21,446 bases of DNA from Candidatus Poseidoniaceae archaeon (GTDB lineage: Archaea; Thermoplasmatota; Poseidoniia; Poseidoniales; Poseidoniaceae): assembly GCA_029250345.1 (NCBI GenBank), contig JAQXFL010000066.1:1-21446 (forward strand). Reading direction: 5' to 3'. Position 1 is the stretch's first letter, and each line of letters starts with the position of its first letter. Positions 1-6,665 of this stretch are shown one piece after another. The position numbers and the translations under genes are program-made. The notes beneath the pieces are model-generated. The model saw nothing but the letters and a program-made list of their open reading frames with translations. It searched no databases and was not told the origin of the DNA.

Positions 1-401
1 CTGATGACAGAGCACACATTGAATCAACCCTCATTGAAATGAGCGACCAGATTGGTTGCCATGTCGTTGTTACGACTGGAGGCACTGGACCCGCCCAAAG
101 AGACGTGACTCCAGAAGCAACGGAAAGTGTGTGTGAGAAAATACTTCCAGGTTTTGGAGAACAAATGAGAGCCATCTCTCTCCAGTATGTTCCAACTGCC
201 ATTCTCTCAAGGCAAATCGGAGGTATTCGGGGCAAGTGCCTCCTGTTCAATCTCCCGGGCCGGCCAAAATCAATTCGAGAAACGATTGACGAAATTTGGA
301 AAGCAGTTCCTTACTGTGTCGACCTTCTTGGAGGTCCTTACATTGATTCGGTCGATAGTGTATGCAATGCTTTCCGACCGAAATCTGCCCGTCGTAGATA
401 A
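1..401 (+). CDS. mogA: Molybdopterin adenylyltransferase MogA, 3' part (5' end outside window)
   Basis: The reading frame is open from base 3, so the true start lies upstream; about 132 C-terminal residues are visible. MogA adenylates molybdopterin with ATP before molybdenum insertion, in the cytoplasm. The frame shows the pterin-binding TTGGTGPAQRDVTPEA stretch (around bases 75-120), then GFGEQMR, VPTAILSRQ, NLPGRPKSI and, at the very end, VPYC...LLGGPY and FRPKSARR. These last blocks match Escherichia coli MogA as I remember it almost word for word and separate it from the shorter MoaB type. E. coli MogA has an insert between PKSI.ETL and the VPYC block that is shorter here. The closeness to a proteobacterial protein is unusual for an archaeon and may reflect transfer. 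No other molybdenum cofactor gene is in view. The family call is very secure; the split between MogA and MoaB is slightly less so. Confidence 0.93.
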   Translation, partial: DDRAHIESTLIEMSDQIGCHVVVTTGGTGPAQRDVTPEATESVCEKILPGFGEQMRAISLQYVPTAILSRQIGGIRGKCLLFNLPGRPKSIRETIDEIWKAVPYCVDLLGGPYIDSVDSVCNAFRPKSARRR

Positions 402-410
402 ATGCCCATC

Positions 411-418
411 GTATAGTT
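411..418 (+). promoter_or_regulatory. TATA-like box before pyrC
   Basis: The 72 bases between the mogA stop and the ATG at 474 contain gtatagtt. An archaeal TATA box here would place the transcript start near 440-445, almost on the ATG at 447, which would suit a nearly leaderless message. No Shine-Dalgarno sequence sits at the usual distance from either candidate start. This is a pattern reading only. Confidence 0.35.
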
Positions 419-446
419 CAAGGAGTGGATTCACTCAATTGGTAAT

Positions 447-1868
447 ATGGACGGTACAGATACCCGTGGAAACATGCTAATTGTTGGAGCAACAGTCGTT
501 TTACCGAACGAAACGAAACATGCTGACGTTCGAACAGTAGACGGCGTGATTACGGAGATTTCCGAACCCCAAATTCTTGAACATCACGACGGCGAACTTC
601 TGATTGATGGCTCGAGCCTTCACCTCTTACCTGGAGCGATTGACCCACAAGTTCACTTTCGTGATCCTGGGCAACCCGAAAAAGAAGATTTAGGCAGCGG
701 CTCGGCTGCCGCAGTAAGCGGTGGAGTGACATCGTTTCTTGACATGCCAAACAACAAGCCATCCATCGTCGACCTACCTGGAATGCAAATGAAGTTGGAT
801 ACGGCTGCCGCAAAATGCGTCAACAACTATGGATTCTTCATTGGAGCAACACCGGATAACGTCGAAAAACTTCAGGAAGCTGTTGGAACGCCCGACGCAC
901 CTCTAGCCATTCCCGGAATATGTGGTATCAAAATCTTCATGGGTTCTTCAACCGGCACACTTCTGGTCAATGAGCGTGAAGCCTTGGAAACTATTTTTTC
1001 TCAAACTGCTGGACTCATCGCTGTCCATGCTGAAGACGAAAAGAGATTGAATGAACGCTTCCCAGAGTACGAATCGCGCACCGATATCGCAGCACATGCC
1101 GAATGGAGAGATGACGTAACTGCACTGCTGGCAACTCAACTTGCCGTCGAACTCGCTCAAGCCTACGGCCACAGACTGCATATTTTGCACCTCACCTCCG
1201 GAATTGAAGCAGATTGGTTGAACGGAATCACTTCATTGCCTTCGCAGCAAAAAGAAGGTGCCGTGATCACCACTGAGACTTTACCTCAGCACCTCACGTT
1301 CACTGACGTAGATGTAAAGGAACAAGGCACGCGTTTGCAAATGAACCCTCCAATACGCTACCAAACGGACAAGGACACGCTCTGGAAGCGACTCTTGGAT
1401 GGAACTGTACAATGTATGGCTACCGACCATGCACCTCACACCACTGAAGCAAAACAGTTGGGATTCCCACAAGCACCGAGTGGGATGCCGGGAGTTGAAA
1501 CCTCACTTGCAGTCATGCTAACCCACGCAAAATCGGGAATGTGCACCATCGAACAAGTGGTCGAATGGATGTCGTCCAATGTAGCCGATTGCTACAATAT
1601 GATCGGTAAAGGACGAATTGAAGTTGGTGCAGATGCTGACTTTGTACTGGTCGACATGGAAAACGAACACGAAGTCATCGACGAAAACAGTTGGACCCGT
1701 GTGGGCTGGAACCCGTTCCAAGGGCGGATGCTGACTGGCTGGGCAAAAATGACTATCGTTGCCGGAATCCCAGTGTTTGAACGTACTGAGCAAACGGGTC
1801 AAAAAGGCCAACTTCTCGTTGAACCTGGTTCTGTTGGAACACCTATTCTGATGGCCCCGTGGAAGTAA
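447..1868 (+). CDS. pyrC: Dihydroorotase (class I-like, Bacteroidetes-type motif)
   Basis: This cytoplasmic amidohydrolase closes carbamoyl-aspartate to dihydroorotate in pyrimidine synthesis. With the ATG at 447 it has 473 residues. Visible active-site blocks are DPQVHFRDPG (66-75), MPNNKPS (100-106), GIKIFMGSSTG with the likely carbamylated Lys162, AVHAEDE with His194, LHILHLTS with His248, and TDHAPHT with catalytic Asp327. The first His of the usual HxH metal pair is Gln68; I remember the same DQVHF form from Bacteroidetes dihydroorotases, so activity is not ruled out. The C-terminal GADADFVLVD and WNPFQGR blocks are typical of the family. A second start, ATG 474 (MLIVGATVV), fits the usual beginning of the protein better; the TATA-like box at 411-418 fits 447. 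An allantoinase or hydantoinase is less likely because HFRDPG and MPNNKPS are dihydroorotase hallmarks. Confidence 0.92.
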   Translation: MDGTDTRGNMLIVGATVVLPNETKHADVRTVDGVITEISEPQILEHHDGELLIDGSSLHLLPGAIDPQVHFRDPGQPEKEDLGSGSAAAVSGGVTSFLDMPNNKPSIVDLPGMQMKLDTAAAKCVNNYGFFIGATPDNVEKLQEAVGTPDAPLAIPGICGIKIFMGSSTGTLLVNEREALETIFSQTAGLIAVHAEDEKRLNERFPEYESRTDIAAHAEWRDDVTALLATQLAVELAQAYGHRLHILHLTSGIEADWLNGITSLPSQQKEGAVITTETLPQHLTFTDVDVKEQGTRLQMNPPIRYQTDKDTLWKRLLDGTVQCMATDHAPHTTEAKQLGFPQAPSGMPGVETSLAVMLTHAKSGMCTIEQVVEWMSSNVADCYNMIGKGRIEVGADADFVLVDMENEHEVIDENSWTRVGWNPFQGRMLTGWAKMTIVAGIPVFERTEQTGQKGQLLVEPGSVGTPILMAPWK

Positions 1869-1906
1869 TACCGTTTTTCGTCGTAATTTCGTGGTTTTTG
1901 AGGTAG

Positions 1907-1913
1907 TATTATA
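1907..1913 (+). promoter_or_regulatory. TATA box for small membrane protein gene
   Basis: The sequence tattata lies about 35-40 bases before the ATG at 1948, in the 79-base gap after pyrC. This predicts a short leader of roughly 10 bases and a separate transcript for the small gene. Confidence 0.45.
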
Positions 1914-1947
1914 CGCTCAACCGCTTATTTCACCACAGGGAAACAAC

Positions 1948-2235
1948 ATGAGTTGGCTCGAAGAAAATATTGGAGAAGGATATCAGCAAGTCGTCATTGG
2001 ATTTAGTGTGTTCATAATCGGCGCACTGCTCGGATGGATGGAAGCAGCAGACAGCGTAATGTCGGCATCAGACGTTTACATGCCAGCAGTAATCATGCTG
2101 TCAGGAGCAATGGTGACAATGCTTGGGCTGTCCTTCGGAACCGAAAGCGAAGAAGACAGAACTGACGATTTAATGAACGCAATCAACGAACTGACTGCTC
2201 GTATGAACTCCATTCTTGGCGTCGAAGAAGAGTGA
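1948..2235 (+). CDS. Small two-helix membrane protein of unknown function
   Basis: This encodes 95 residues starting MSWLEENIGEG. Two hydrophobic stretches are visible, about residues 15-35 (VVIGFSVFIIGALLGWM) and 46-66 (AVIMLSGAMVTMLGLSF), joined by a short acidic loop. A charged, probably helical C-terminus follows (about 67-95, ending GVEEE). I do not recognise a family. A GTG further upstream (1891) would add 19 residues, but the ATG at 1948 is preferred because it follows the TATA-like box at 1907-1913 at a sensible distance. The stop codon lies one base from the stop codon of the converging carboxypeptidase gene. Length, composition and the upstream box support a real gene. Confidence 0.7.
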   Translation: MSWLEENIGEGYQQVVIGFSVFIIGALLGWMEAADSVMSASDVYMPAVIMLSGAMVTMLGLSFGTESEEDRTDDLMNAINELTARMNSILGVEEE

Positions 2236-2236
2236 A

Positions 2237-3733
2237 TCAAAGTCCATACAGCGAGCCGTATTTTGCTTCAACATATCGAAGAAACGGTTCAGGGGATGGC
2301 GGTGAGCCGGTCGCATACTCGATGAGTTCTGCTGGAGACATCTTGCTCCCTTGTTCATGAATTCTCGGTCGCAACCATTGCAATAAGCTTGACCAATCAC
2401 CTGAAGAAACGAGAGAGTCAATATCGCCGAGATCGCTTTGCATTGATTCGAGTAATTGAGCGGCATAGAGATTCCCCAGCGTGTATGTAGGGAAGTAACC
2501 AAACGCCCCCATGGACCAATGGATGTCTTGCAGACAACCCATGGTATCGTTCGGGACTTGAACGTCGAACCACTCTTCAAACATGGCGTTCCAAGTCGCA
2601 GGTAGTTCCGAAACCGGAAGGTTCTCGTTGAATATTTTCTTCTCAATTTCATACCGCAGCATCACGTGCAAATTGTAAGTAACCTCATCCGCCTCAACCC
2701 GGATAAAACCTTTGGAAACTGTATTTGCGATTCTGTTGAGTTCTTCTGGCTTCCAATTAGGAGCATCCGGGAATTGTTCTCGAAACCAAGGAAGTGCTGT
2801 TTCCCAAAACGCAGTTGTTCGGCCAATTTGGTTCTCCCAAAATCGGCTCTGAGATTCATGAACTCCGAGTGAAACAGCATCGCCACGTGGTGTGAGTGAG
2901 TGGGTTCGGGCCAAACCTTGCTCGTAAAGAGCGTGGCCTGTTTCATGCATGACTGCATACAAACAGGAAAAGGGGTCTTTTTCATCGAATCTCGTTGTAA
3001 AACGCGTATCTCCCGGCCAAAGTCCAGCTGAGAATGGGTGGGTTGAGGCATCCATACGGCCTGCTGAGAAATCAAAGCCCATCGCTTCTGAGACTTTGAG
3101 GCAAAATTCAGTTTGTGCTTCGATGGAAAAGCGCATTCCTTCAGGGAGTGTTGGGTCCGGGCGAGTCTTTTGCGCTTCGGTGATGTTCTGTAGAAGCGGT
3201 ACGAGTCGAGCACGAAGGCCGGCAAACAGTGGATCATAGTCCGTGACCTTCATGCCAACCTCGTACTCATCAAGCAAAACATCGTAAGGATTTTTTTCTC
3301 CACCGTAGTACGCAATTTTTTTCTTGGTCATGTCAATGAGTGACTCAAGTTGAGGTAAGAAAGATTGGAAATCGGAATCAGCACGTGCTTTTTGCCACGA
3401 AAGTAGAGCCTCAGACTTTGCTTTCGCAAATGCTGCAACAAATTCCGCTGGAAGTTGAACCGCCTTATCGTAGGCTCGGCGCATCTCACGAACATTCGCT
3501 TGCTGATCATCATCGAGTTCCGAAGATTGTTCAAGTTGAGTCAAAAGGTGGCCCATTTCATCGTCTATAAGTCGAGTATGGCGTTCTGCAGCAAGCCATG
3601 ACAGGATATCTGAGCGGGCTGCTGAGCCTTTCGCAGGCATGATGGTCTCTTGATCCCAGCCGAGATGGCCTTGAAGAGCCCCCAAACGATGAATGTCTTT
3701 TACTCGTTCAATGAACGCCGAATATGCCTGCAT
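2237..3733 (-). CDS. Metallocarboxypeptidase, family M32 (carboxypeptidase Taq)
   Basis: This zinc or cobalt carboxypeptidase removes C-terminal residues from peptides, probably in the cytoplasm for peptide recycling. With ATG 3733 it has 498 residues, the usual M32 length. M32 blocks appear in order: HPF (232), DTR (242), HETGH zinc site (263-267), HESQSR with the third ligand Glu293, RVEADEVTYNLH (from 345) and GYFPTY (412-417). The N-terminus (MQAYSAFIERV...LGALQGHLGWDQETIMPAKG) aligns with the start of Thermus aquaticus carboxypeptidase as remembered. A GGAG five bases before ATG 3733 supports that start; ATG 3748 is an alternative. A longer reading to 3892 would run into the divergent gene's leader and adds unconserved sequence. 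The 3' end abuts the small membrane protein gene, with a one-base gap between stops. Confidence 0.96.
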   Translation of the reverse strand: MQAYSAFIERVKDIHRLGALQGHLGWDQETIMPAKGSAARSDILSWLAAERHTRLIDDEMGHLLTQLEQSSELDDDQQANVREMRRAYDKAVQLPAEFVAAFAKAKSEALLSWQKARADSDFQSFLPQLESLIDMTKKKIAYYGGEKNPYDVLLDEYEVGMKVTDYDPLFAGLRARLVPLLQNITEAQKTRPDPTLPEGMRFSIEAQTEFCLKVSEAMGFDFSAGRMDASTHPFSAGLWPGDTRFTTRFDEKDPFSCLYAVMHETGHALYEQGLARTHSLTPRGDAVSLGVHESQSRFWENQIGRTTAFWETALPWFREQFPDAPNWKPEELNRIANTVSKGFIRVEADEVTYNLHVMLRYEIEKKIFNENLPVSELPATWNAMFEEWFDVQVPNDTMGCLQDIHWSMGAFGYFPTYTLGNLYAAQLLESMQSDLGDIDSLVSSGDWSSLLQWLRPRIHEQGSKMSPAELIEYATGSPPSPEPFLRYVEAKYGSLYGL

Positions 3734-3802
3734 ACTTACTCCATCCATCCATCCATCATCAACGCTCGTATGAAATTCCTCGTGGAGATGAGGGGTGTTT
3801 GT

Positions 3803-3815
3803 AATACATATATTG
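3803..3815. promoter_or_regulatory. Shared AT-rich promoter core between divergent genes
   Basis: The 119-base gap between the M32 gene and the M29-like gene holds aatacatatattg. On the plus strand it lies about 45 bases before ATG 3853; on the minus strand about 75 bases before ATG 3733. It can be read as a TATA box in either direction (acatatatt, aatatatgt). Confidence 0.5.
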
Positions 3816-3852
3816 CCACACATTGAAGTCTTTGAACCATGTCGGTGAAAAT

Positions 3853-5025
3853 ATGGTGCGACCTTTCTCTCGTAAGGGAAAACAAACTGCACCGGCTCCT
3901 GTCGACGACGATGAGTTAGAAGAGGTCATTGACGAGGTTGAAGAGGCCATTGATGAGAGCCCTGAGATACAGGAAACTGAGATAATTGAAGACCTTGTAG
4001 AGCAAATTCCTTTCGACGAACTATCTATAGAAGAAGTGTCTGAAAGTCTGAAAATTAGCGCTCAGACGGTCATCAAGACATGTATGGATATTCGTCGAGG
4101 CGAGAACGTGCTTATCGTCTGTGACCCAACGACCGGTGACATTGGCCAAGCACTCCATGAAGCAGCAAACGAACGCTCTGATCGCGTCTTACTCATCGTC
4201 ATGCCAAAAGCACGTCACCATGGCGAAGAACCACCGTCACCGGTTGCCAACTTAATGCGTCAACAACAGGTTGTCATTGCTCCAACGCGATATTCGCTTA
4301 CCCACACACGTGCCATACGTCAATCTGTCCGTGGTGGAGCAAGAGTGGCAACAATGCCCGGGATGACCAACGAGATGTTTAGCCGGGGTGGCATGTCTGC
4401 TGATTTCAATGAAATCAAACAAAAAATAAGTGACCTCACTCCTTATTTCCGTCGGAGAAGAATTGTCAATGTCAAGTCGGAACAGGGAACTGATGTGACC
4501 TTTGAAGTCAACTGGCGTGAGTGGAAGCTCGACGATAACGGCATCTGCAATCGCCCGAAGATGCTCACAAACCTACCCGCTGGAAAGGCTTTCATCATGC
4601 CTCGAGAAGGTACAATGAACGGTAAAGTCGTCATCGATGGTTCATGGGAATCAAACCTCGTCGATGAACCAATTACCTTGGTGATTGAAGAAGGAATGGT
4701 CATGGATGTCAAAGGTGGAACTACTGCAGCTACGATTCGACAAGAGTTCGGTGAAGCAGCCAAGCGCTTGCGAACGAAAGATCGTGAGAATGTATGGACT
4801 GTAGCCGAATTTGGATTCGGTATGAATCCACAAGCACGCCTCTCCGGAAATGTACTGGAGGATGAAAAACGCCTCGGGACATGCTATTTTTCCGTAGGAG
4901 ACAACACCGCATTGGGTGGAACTTCTGCAGTAGGAATACACATTCCTGGTGTTCTGAAGAACGCCAGTGTTTGGCTGGACGATACTCAACTCATTACCAA
5001 CGGCGAATTTACGCTTTGGGATTAA
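3853..5025 (+). CDS. M29 aminopeptidase-like protein, probable inactive metal site
   Basis: This encodes 390 residues. Residues 17-60 are a very acidic, probably flexible extension. From about 57 on, the protein resembles the thermophilic aminopeptidase family (M29, COG2309): RRGENVLIVCD (81-91), NLPAG (240-244), MPREG (249-253), AEFGFGMNP (318-326), GNVLEDEKRLGT (332-343), GDNTALGG (349-356) and IHIPGV (362-367). In the archaeal members as I remember them, these last blocks read LPxGE, AELGIGxNP, LGTxHIAxGDN and IHxDGV. Here the Glu is Lys245, the His is Tyr345 and the Asp is Pro365, so several metal ligands seem lost; Glu319 and His363 remain. Start ATG 3853 has ggtga four bases upstream; a TTG at 3823 is the alternative. 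The stop abuts the next gene's stop with no gap. Confidence 0.8.
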   Translation: MVRPFSRKGKQTAPAPVDDDELEEVIDEVEEAIDESPEIQETEIIEDLVEQIPFDELSIEEVSESLKISAQTVIKTCMDIRRGENVLIVCDPTTGDIGQALHEAANERSDRVLLIVMPKARHHGEEPPSPVANLMRQQQVVIAPTRYSLTHTRAIRQSVRGGARVATMPGMTNEMFSRGGMSADFNEIKQKISDLTPYFRRRRIVNVKSEQGTDVTFEVNWREWKLDDNGICNRPKMLTNLPAGKAFIMPREGTMNGKVVIDGSWESNLVDEPITLVIEEGMVMDVKGGTTAATIRQEFGEAAKRLRTKDRENVWTVAEFGFGMNPQARLSGNVLEDEKRLGTCYFSVGDNTALGGTSAVGIHIPGVLKNASVWLDDTQLITNGEFTLWD

Positions 5026-6576
5026 TCAGCGAACGCCGCTCTGCGTGCCACATATTGGGCAGAATCGCCAGTAAGGGTCGAGGCCAATGCCACAGCCTCG
5101 GCAATGGATTCCTGAACGGATGGTTGGTTGGATCTGTTGAGGTTGATTCCAGCCTTGTTGGGGTTGTTGGTTCCAAGCATGTTGCTGCTGTTGAGGAGGC
5201 GGTTGGTTCCAGCCCTGTTGTTGTTGTGCAGGTTGTTGATTCCAGCCCTGTTGTTGTTGTTGTGCCGGCTGTTGATTCCAGCCTTGTTGTTGTTGAGTAG
5301 GTTGCTGAACAGGTTGTTGCTGAGCAGGCTGTGGTTGTTGTGCAAGTGGTTTACGGACCGGTGCGACCGGGCGAGGAAGCGATTGAGTTTTCTCGGCTGC
5401 AGGGGATGATATGAATTCTGAAAGAGAAACTGTTCCATCTCCGTCGGCATCGGCTTGCTCATGCAGTTCTTTGGCTTCTTCGAGGGATGTACCGGTAGCC
5501 ACAGCGAGTTCTTCAACTGAGAGTTCCCTGCTTCCGTCCGTATCTGCGGCCAAGAAGTGCTCAGCAGCACTGACAAACTCTTCTTCTTCGGCAGGCTCAG
5601 GAACGTCTTCCACAGGCACGGGTGCTGGCTCTAATACTGGCTCTTGAATCATCTCTTCGACTGGTTCAGGTGCCGGATTAGGAACAGATACTTCTGGTTC
5701 TTCCTTGCCGAGACCAAGGTCGAAAGCACCGGAGAATGCATCTTCTTCAGCACGAGCCACCATTCGTTCGTTGTTGGTATCGAGTTCTGGTTCGGCAACA
5801 ACAACAGGTTCTACCGATGGTAATTCAACAGCACTGGACACCTCTGACGGGAGGGGAAGGTCAGGCAAATCGACTTCTTTCTCAACTTGAGGCACAGGGG
5901 GAAGAGGTACTTCCCCCACTGGCTCAGGCATAGATGGAGCAGGCTTTGGAAGCGAAACCGGAGCAGACGCAATGGGCGCTGCTGCTGCCTTACCGCTGGC
6001 AAGAGAAGGGACTGGTAGTGCATGACCTGCAACATCCAATGAAGCATCAAGTTCGTCGGCAACTGCGAGAAGAGTTGCCGTGTGAGATGCCGGGTCAGCA
6101 AACAATTGCTTGAGTGTGTTGAGATAACGTGTAACTTCACCTTCCGAACCAGTTGTTGAAGCGATGGCAAGTAACTTCAGTATGCGCATAGGGTCGGCTA
6201 ATGTCGCTAGTTTACTCTGTTCCTCTTCGCTTAGAGAAGGAGATTGTCCACTGGAATCTCCCGAGGAATCCGGCAGACCAAGATACTGTGACAGTGGGTC
6301 AGGCAGACTCATGAGTCCAAGGTGGCCTGCGACCAAATAGTAAATCTCGCCACCTTCACATTGAATACGCTCACTTGCTGCCTCAAAATCGAAATCACCT
6401 GGGAGAAGTACAACATCGGATAGAATTGAGAAAAATTGCTCCATAGCCTTCTCTTGTTCCATGGCCATCAACGTGTGAACCATGTCTGAGGACTCTATGA
6501 CGCCGAAATATGCAGCCGCATCATCGACTTCGATGCCAGTTGGCAAAGATGCTCCTTCAAGTTCCTTGTCGGCCAT
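5026..6576 (-). CDS. EF-hand, Gln-rich-repeat and zinc-ribbon protein, cytoplasmic
   Basis: This encodes 516 residues with no signal peptide or membrane helix. Residues 1-185 look helical and are unrecognised. Residues 190-335 are a Pro/Glu/Val-rich linker. Two EF-hand loops follow: 345-356 (DTDGSRELSVEE, with Arg where Gly is usual) and 376-387 (DADGDGTVSLSE, fully canonical), implying Ca binding. Residues 411-485 are Gln-rich with five WNQ motifs (433, 444, 455, 468, 476 approx.) spaced about 11 residues apart. The C-terminus carries a zinc ribbon with CxxC pairs at 492/495 and 506/509. The start is supported by gaggggga about seven bases before the ATG. It lies 89 bases downstream of the giant surface protein gene on the same strand, so the two may be co-transcribed. 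The function is unknown; a Ca-responsive adaptor or scaffold is a guess from the domains. Confidence 0.87.
   Translation of the reverse strand: MADKELEGASLPTGIEVDDAAAYFGVIESSDMVHTLMAMEQEKAMEQFFSILSDVVLLPGDFDFEAASERIQCEGGEIYYLVAGHLGLMSLPDPLSQYLGLPDSSGDSSGQSPSLSEEEQSKLATLADPMRILKLLAIASTTGSEGEVTRYLNTLKQLFADPASHTATLLAVADELDASLDVAGHALPVPSLASGKAAAAPIASAPVSLPKPAPSMPEPVGEVPLPPVPQVEKEVDLPDLPLPSEVSSAVELPSVEPVVVAEPELDTNNERMVARAEEDAFSGAFDLGLGKEEPEVSVPNPAPEPVEEMIQEPVLEPAPVPVEDVPEPAEEEEFVSAAEHFLAADTDGSRELSVEELAVATGTSLEEAKELHEQADADGDGTVSLSEFISSPAAEKTQSLPRPVAPVRKPLAQQPQPAQQQPVQQPTQQQQGWNQQPAQQQQQGWNQQPAQQQQGWNQPPPQQQQHAWNQQPQQGWNQPQQIQPTIRSGIHCRGCGIGLDPYWRFCPICGTQSGVR
5128..5345 (-). repeat. Degenerate tandem repeat coding for Gln/Trp/Asn-rich segment
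   Basis: On the plus strand the motif tccagcc(c/t)tgttg recurs near 5147, 5207, 5239 and 5275, with a variant (tccaagcatgttg) near 5169. Runs of ttg/ctg lie between. The period is about 32-38 bases, matching protein units of roughly QGWNQQPAQQQ. Such CAA/CAG-rich tracts are prone to slippage, so copy number may vary between strains. Confidence 0.85.
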
Positions 6577-6665
6577 ATTCTATCCCCCTCTAACTCGCCC
6601 AATTGAATCCTGTTCTTGAGTATGATGTTTCAAACACATGCCAAAGCAATCGCAGCGACTCCATT

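Noticed and set aside
2666..3570. Several frames of 60-190 residues overlapping the M32 gene
   Set aside because: The M32 frame contains every conserved motif of its family, so the others are shadows.
3734..3892. N-terminal extension of the M32 carboxypeptidase to 3892
   Set aside because: It would overlap the divergent gene's start and promoter, and the added residues do not resemble the family; 3733 matches known N-termini and has a GGAG.
4881..5576. Overlapping low-complexity open frames on both strands (Val/Ser-rich on plus, Asn/His-rich on minus) over the Gln-rich repeat
   Set aside because: They come from reading the CAA/CAG repeat of the EF-hand protein in other frames; none has domain content or a plausible start.
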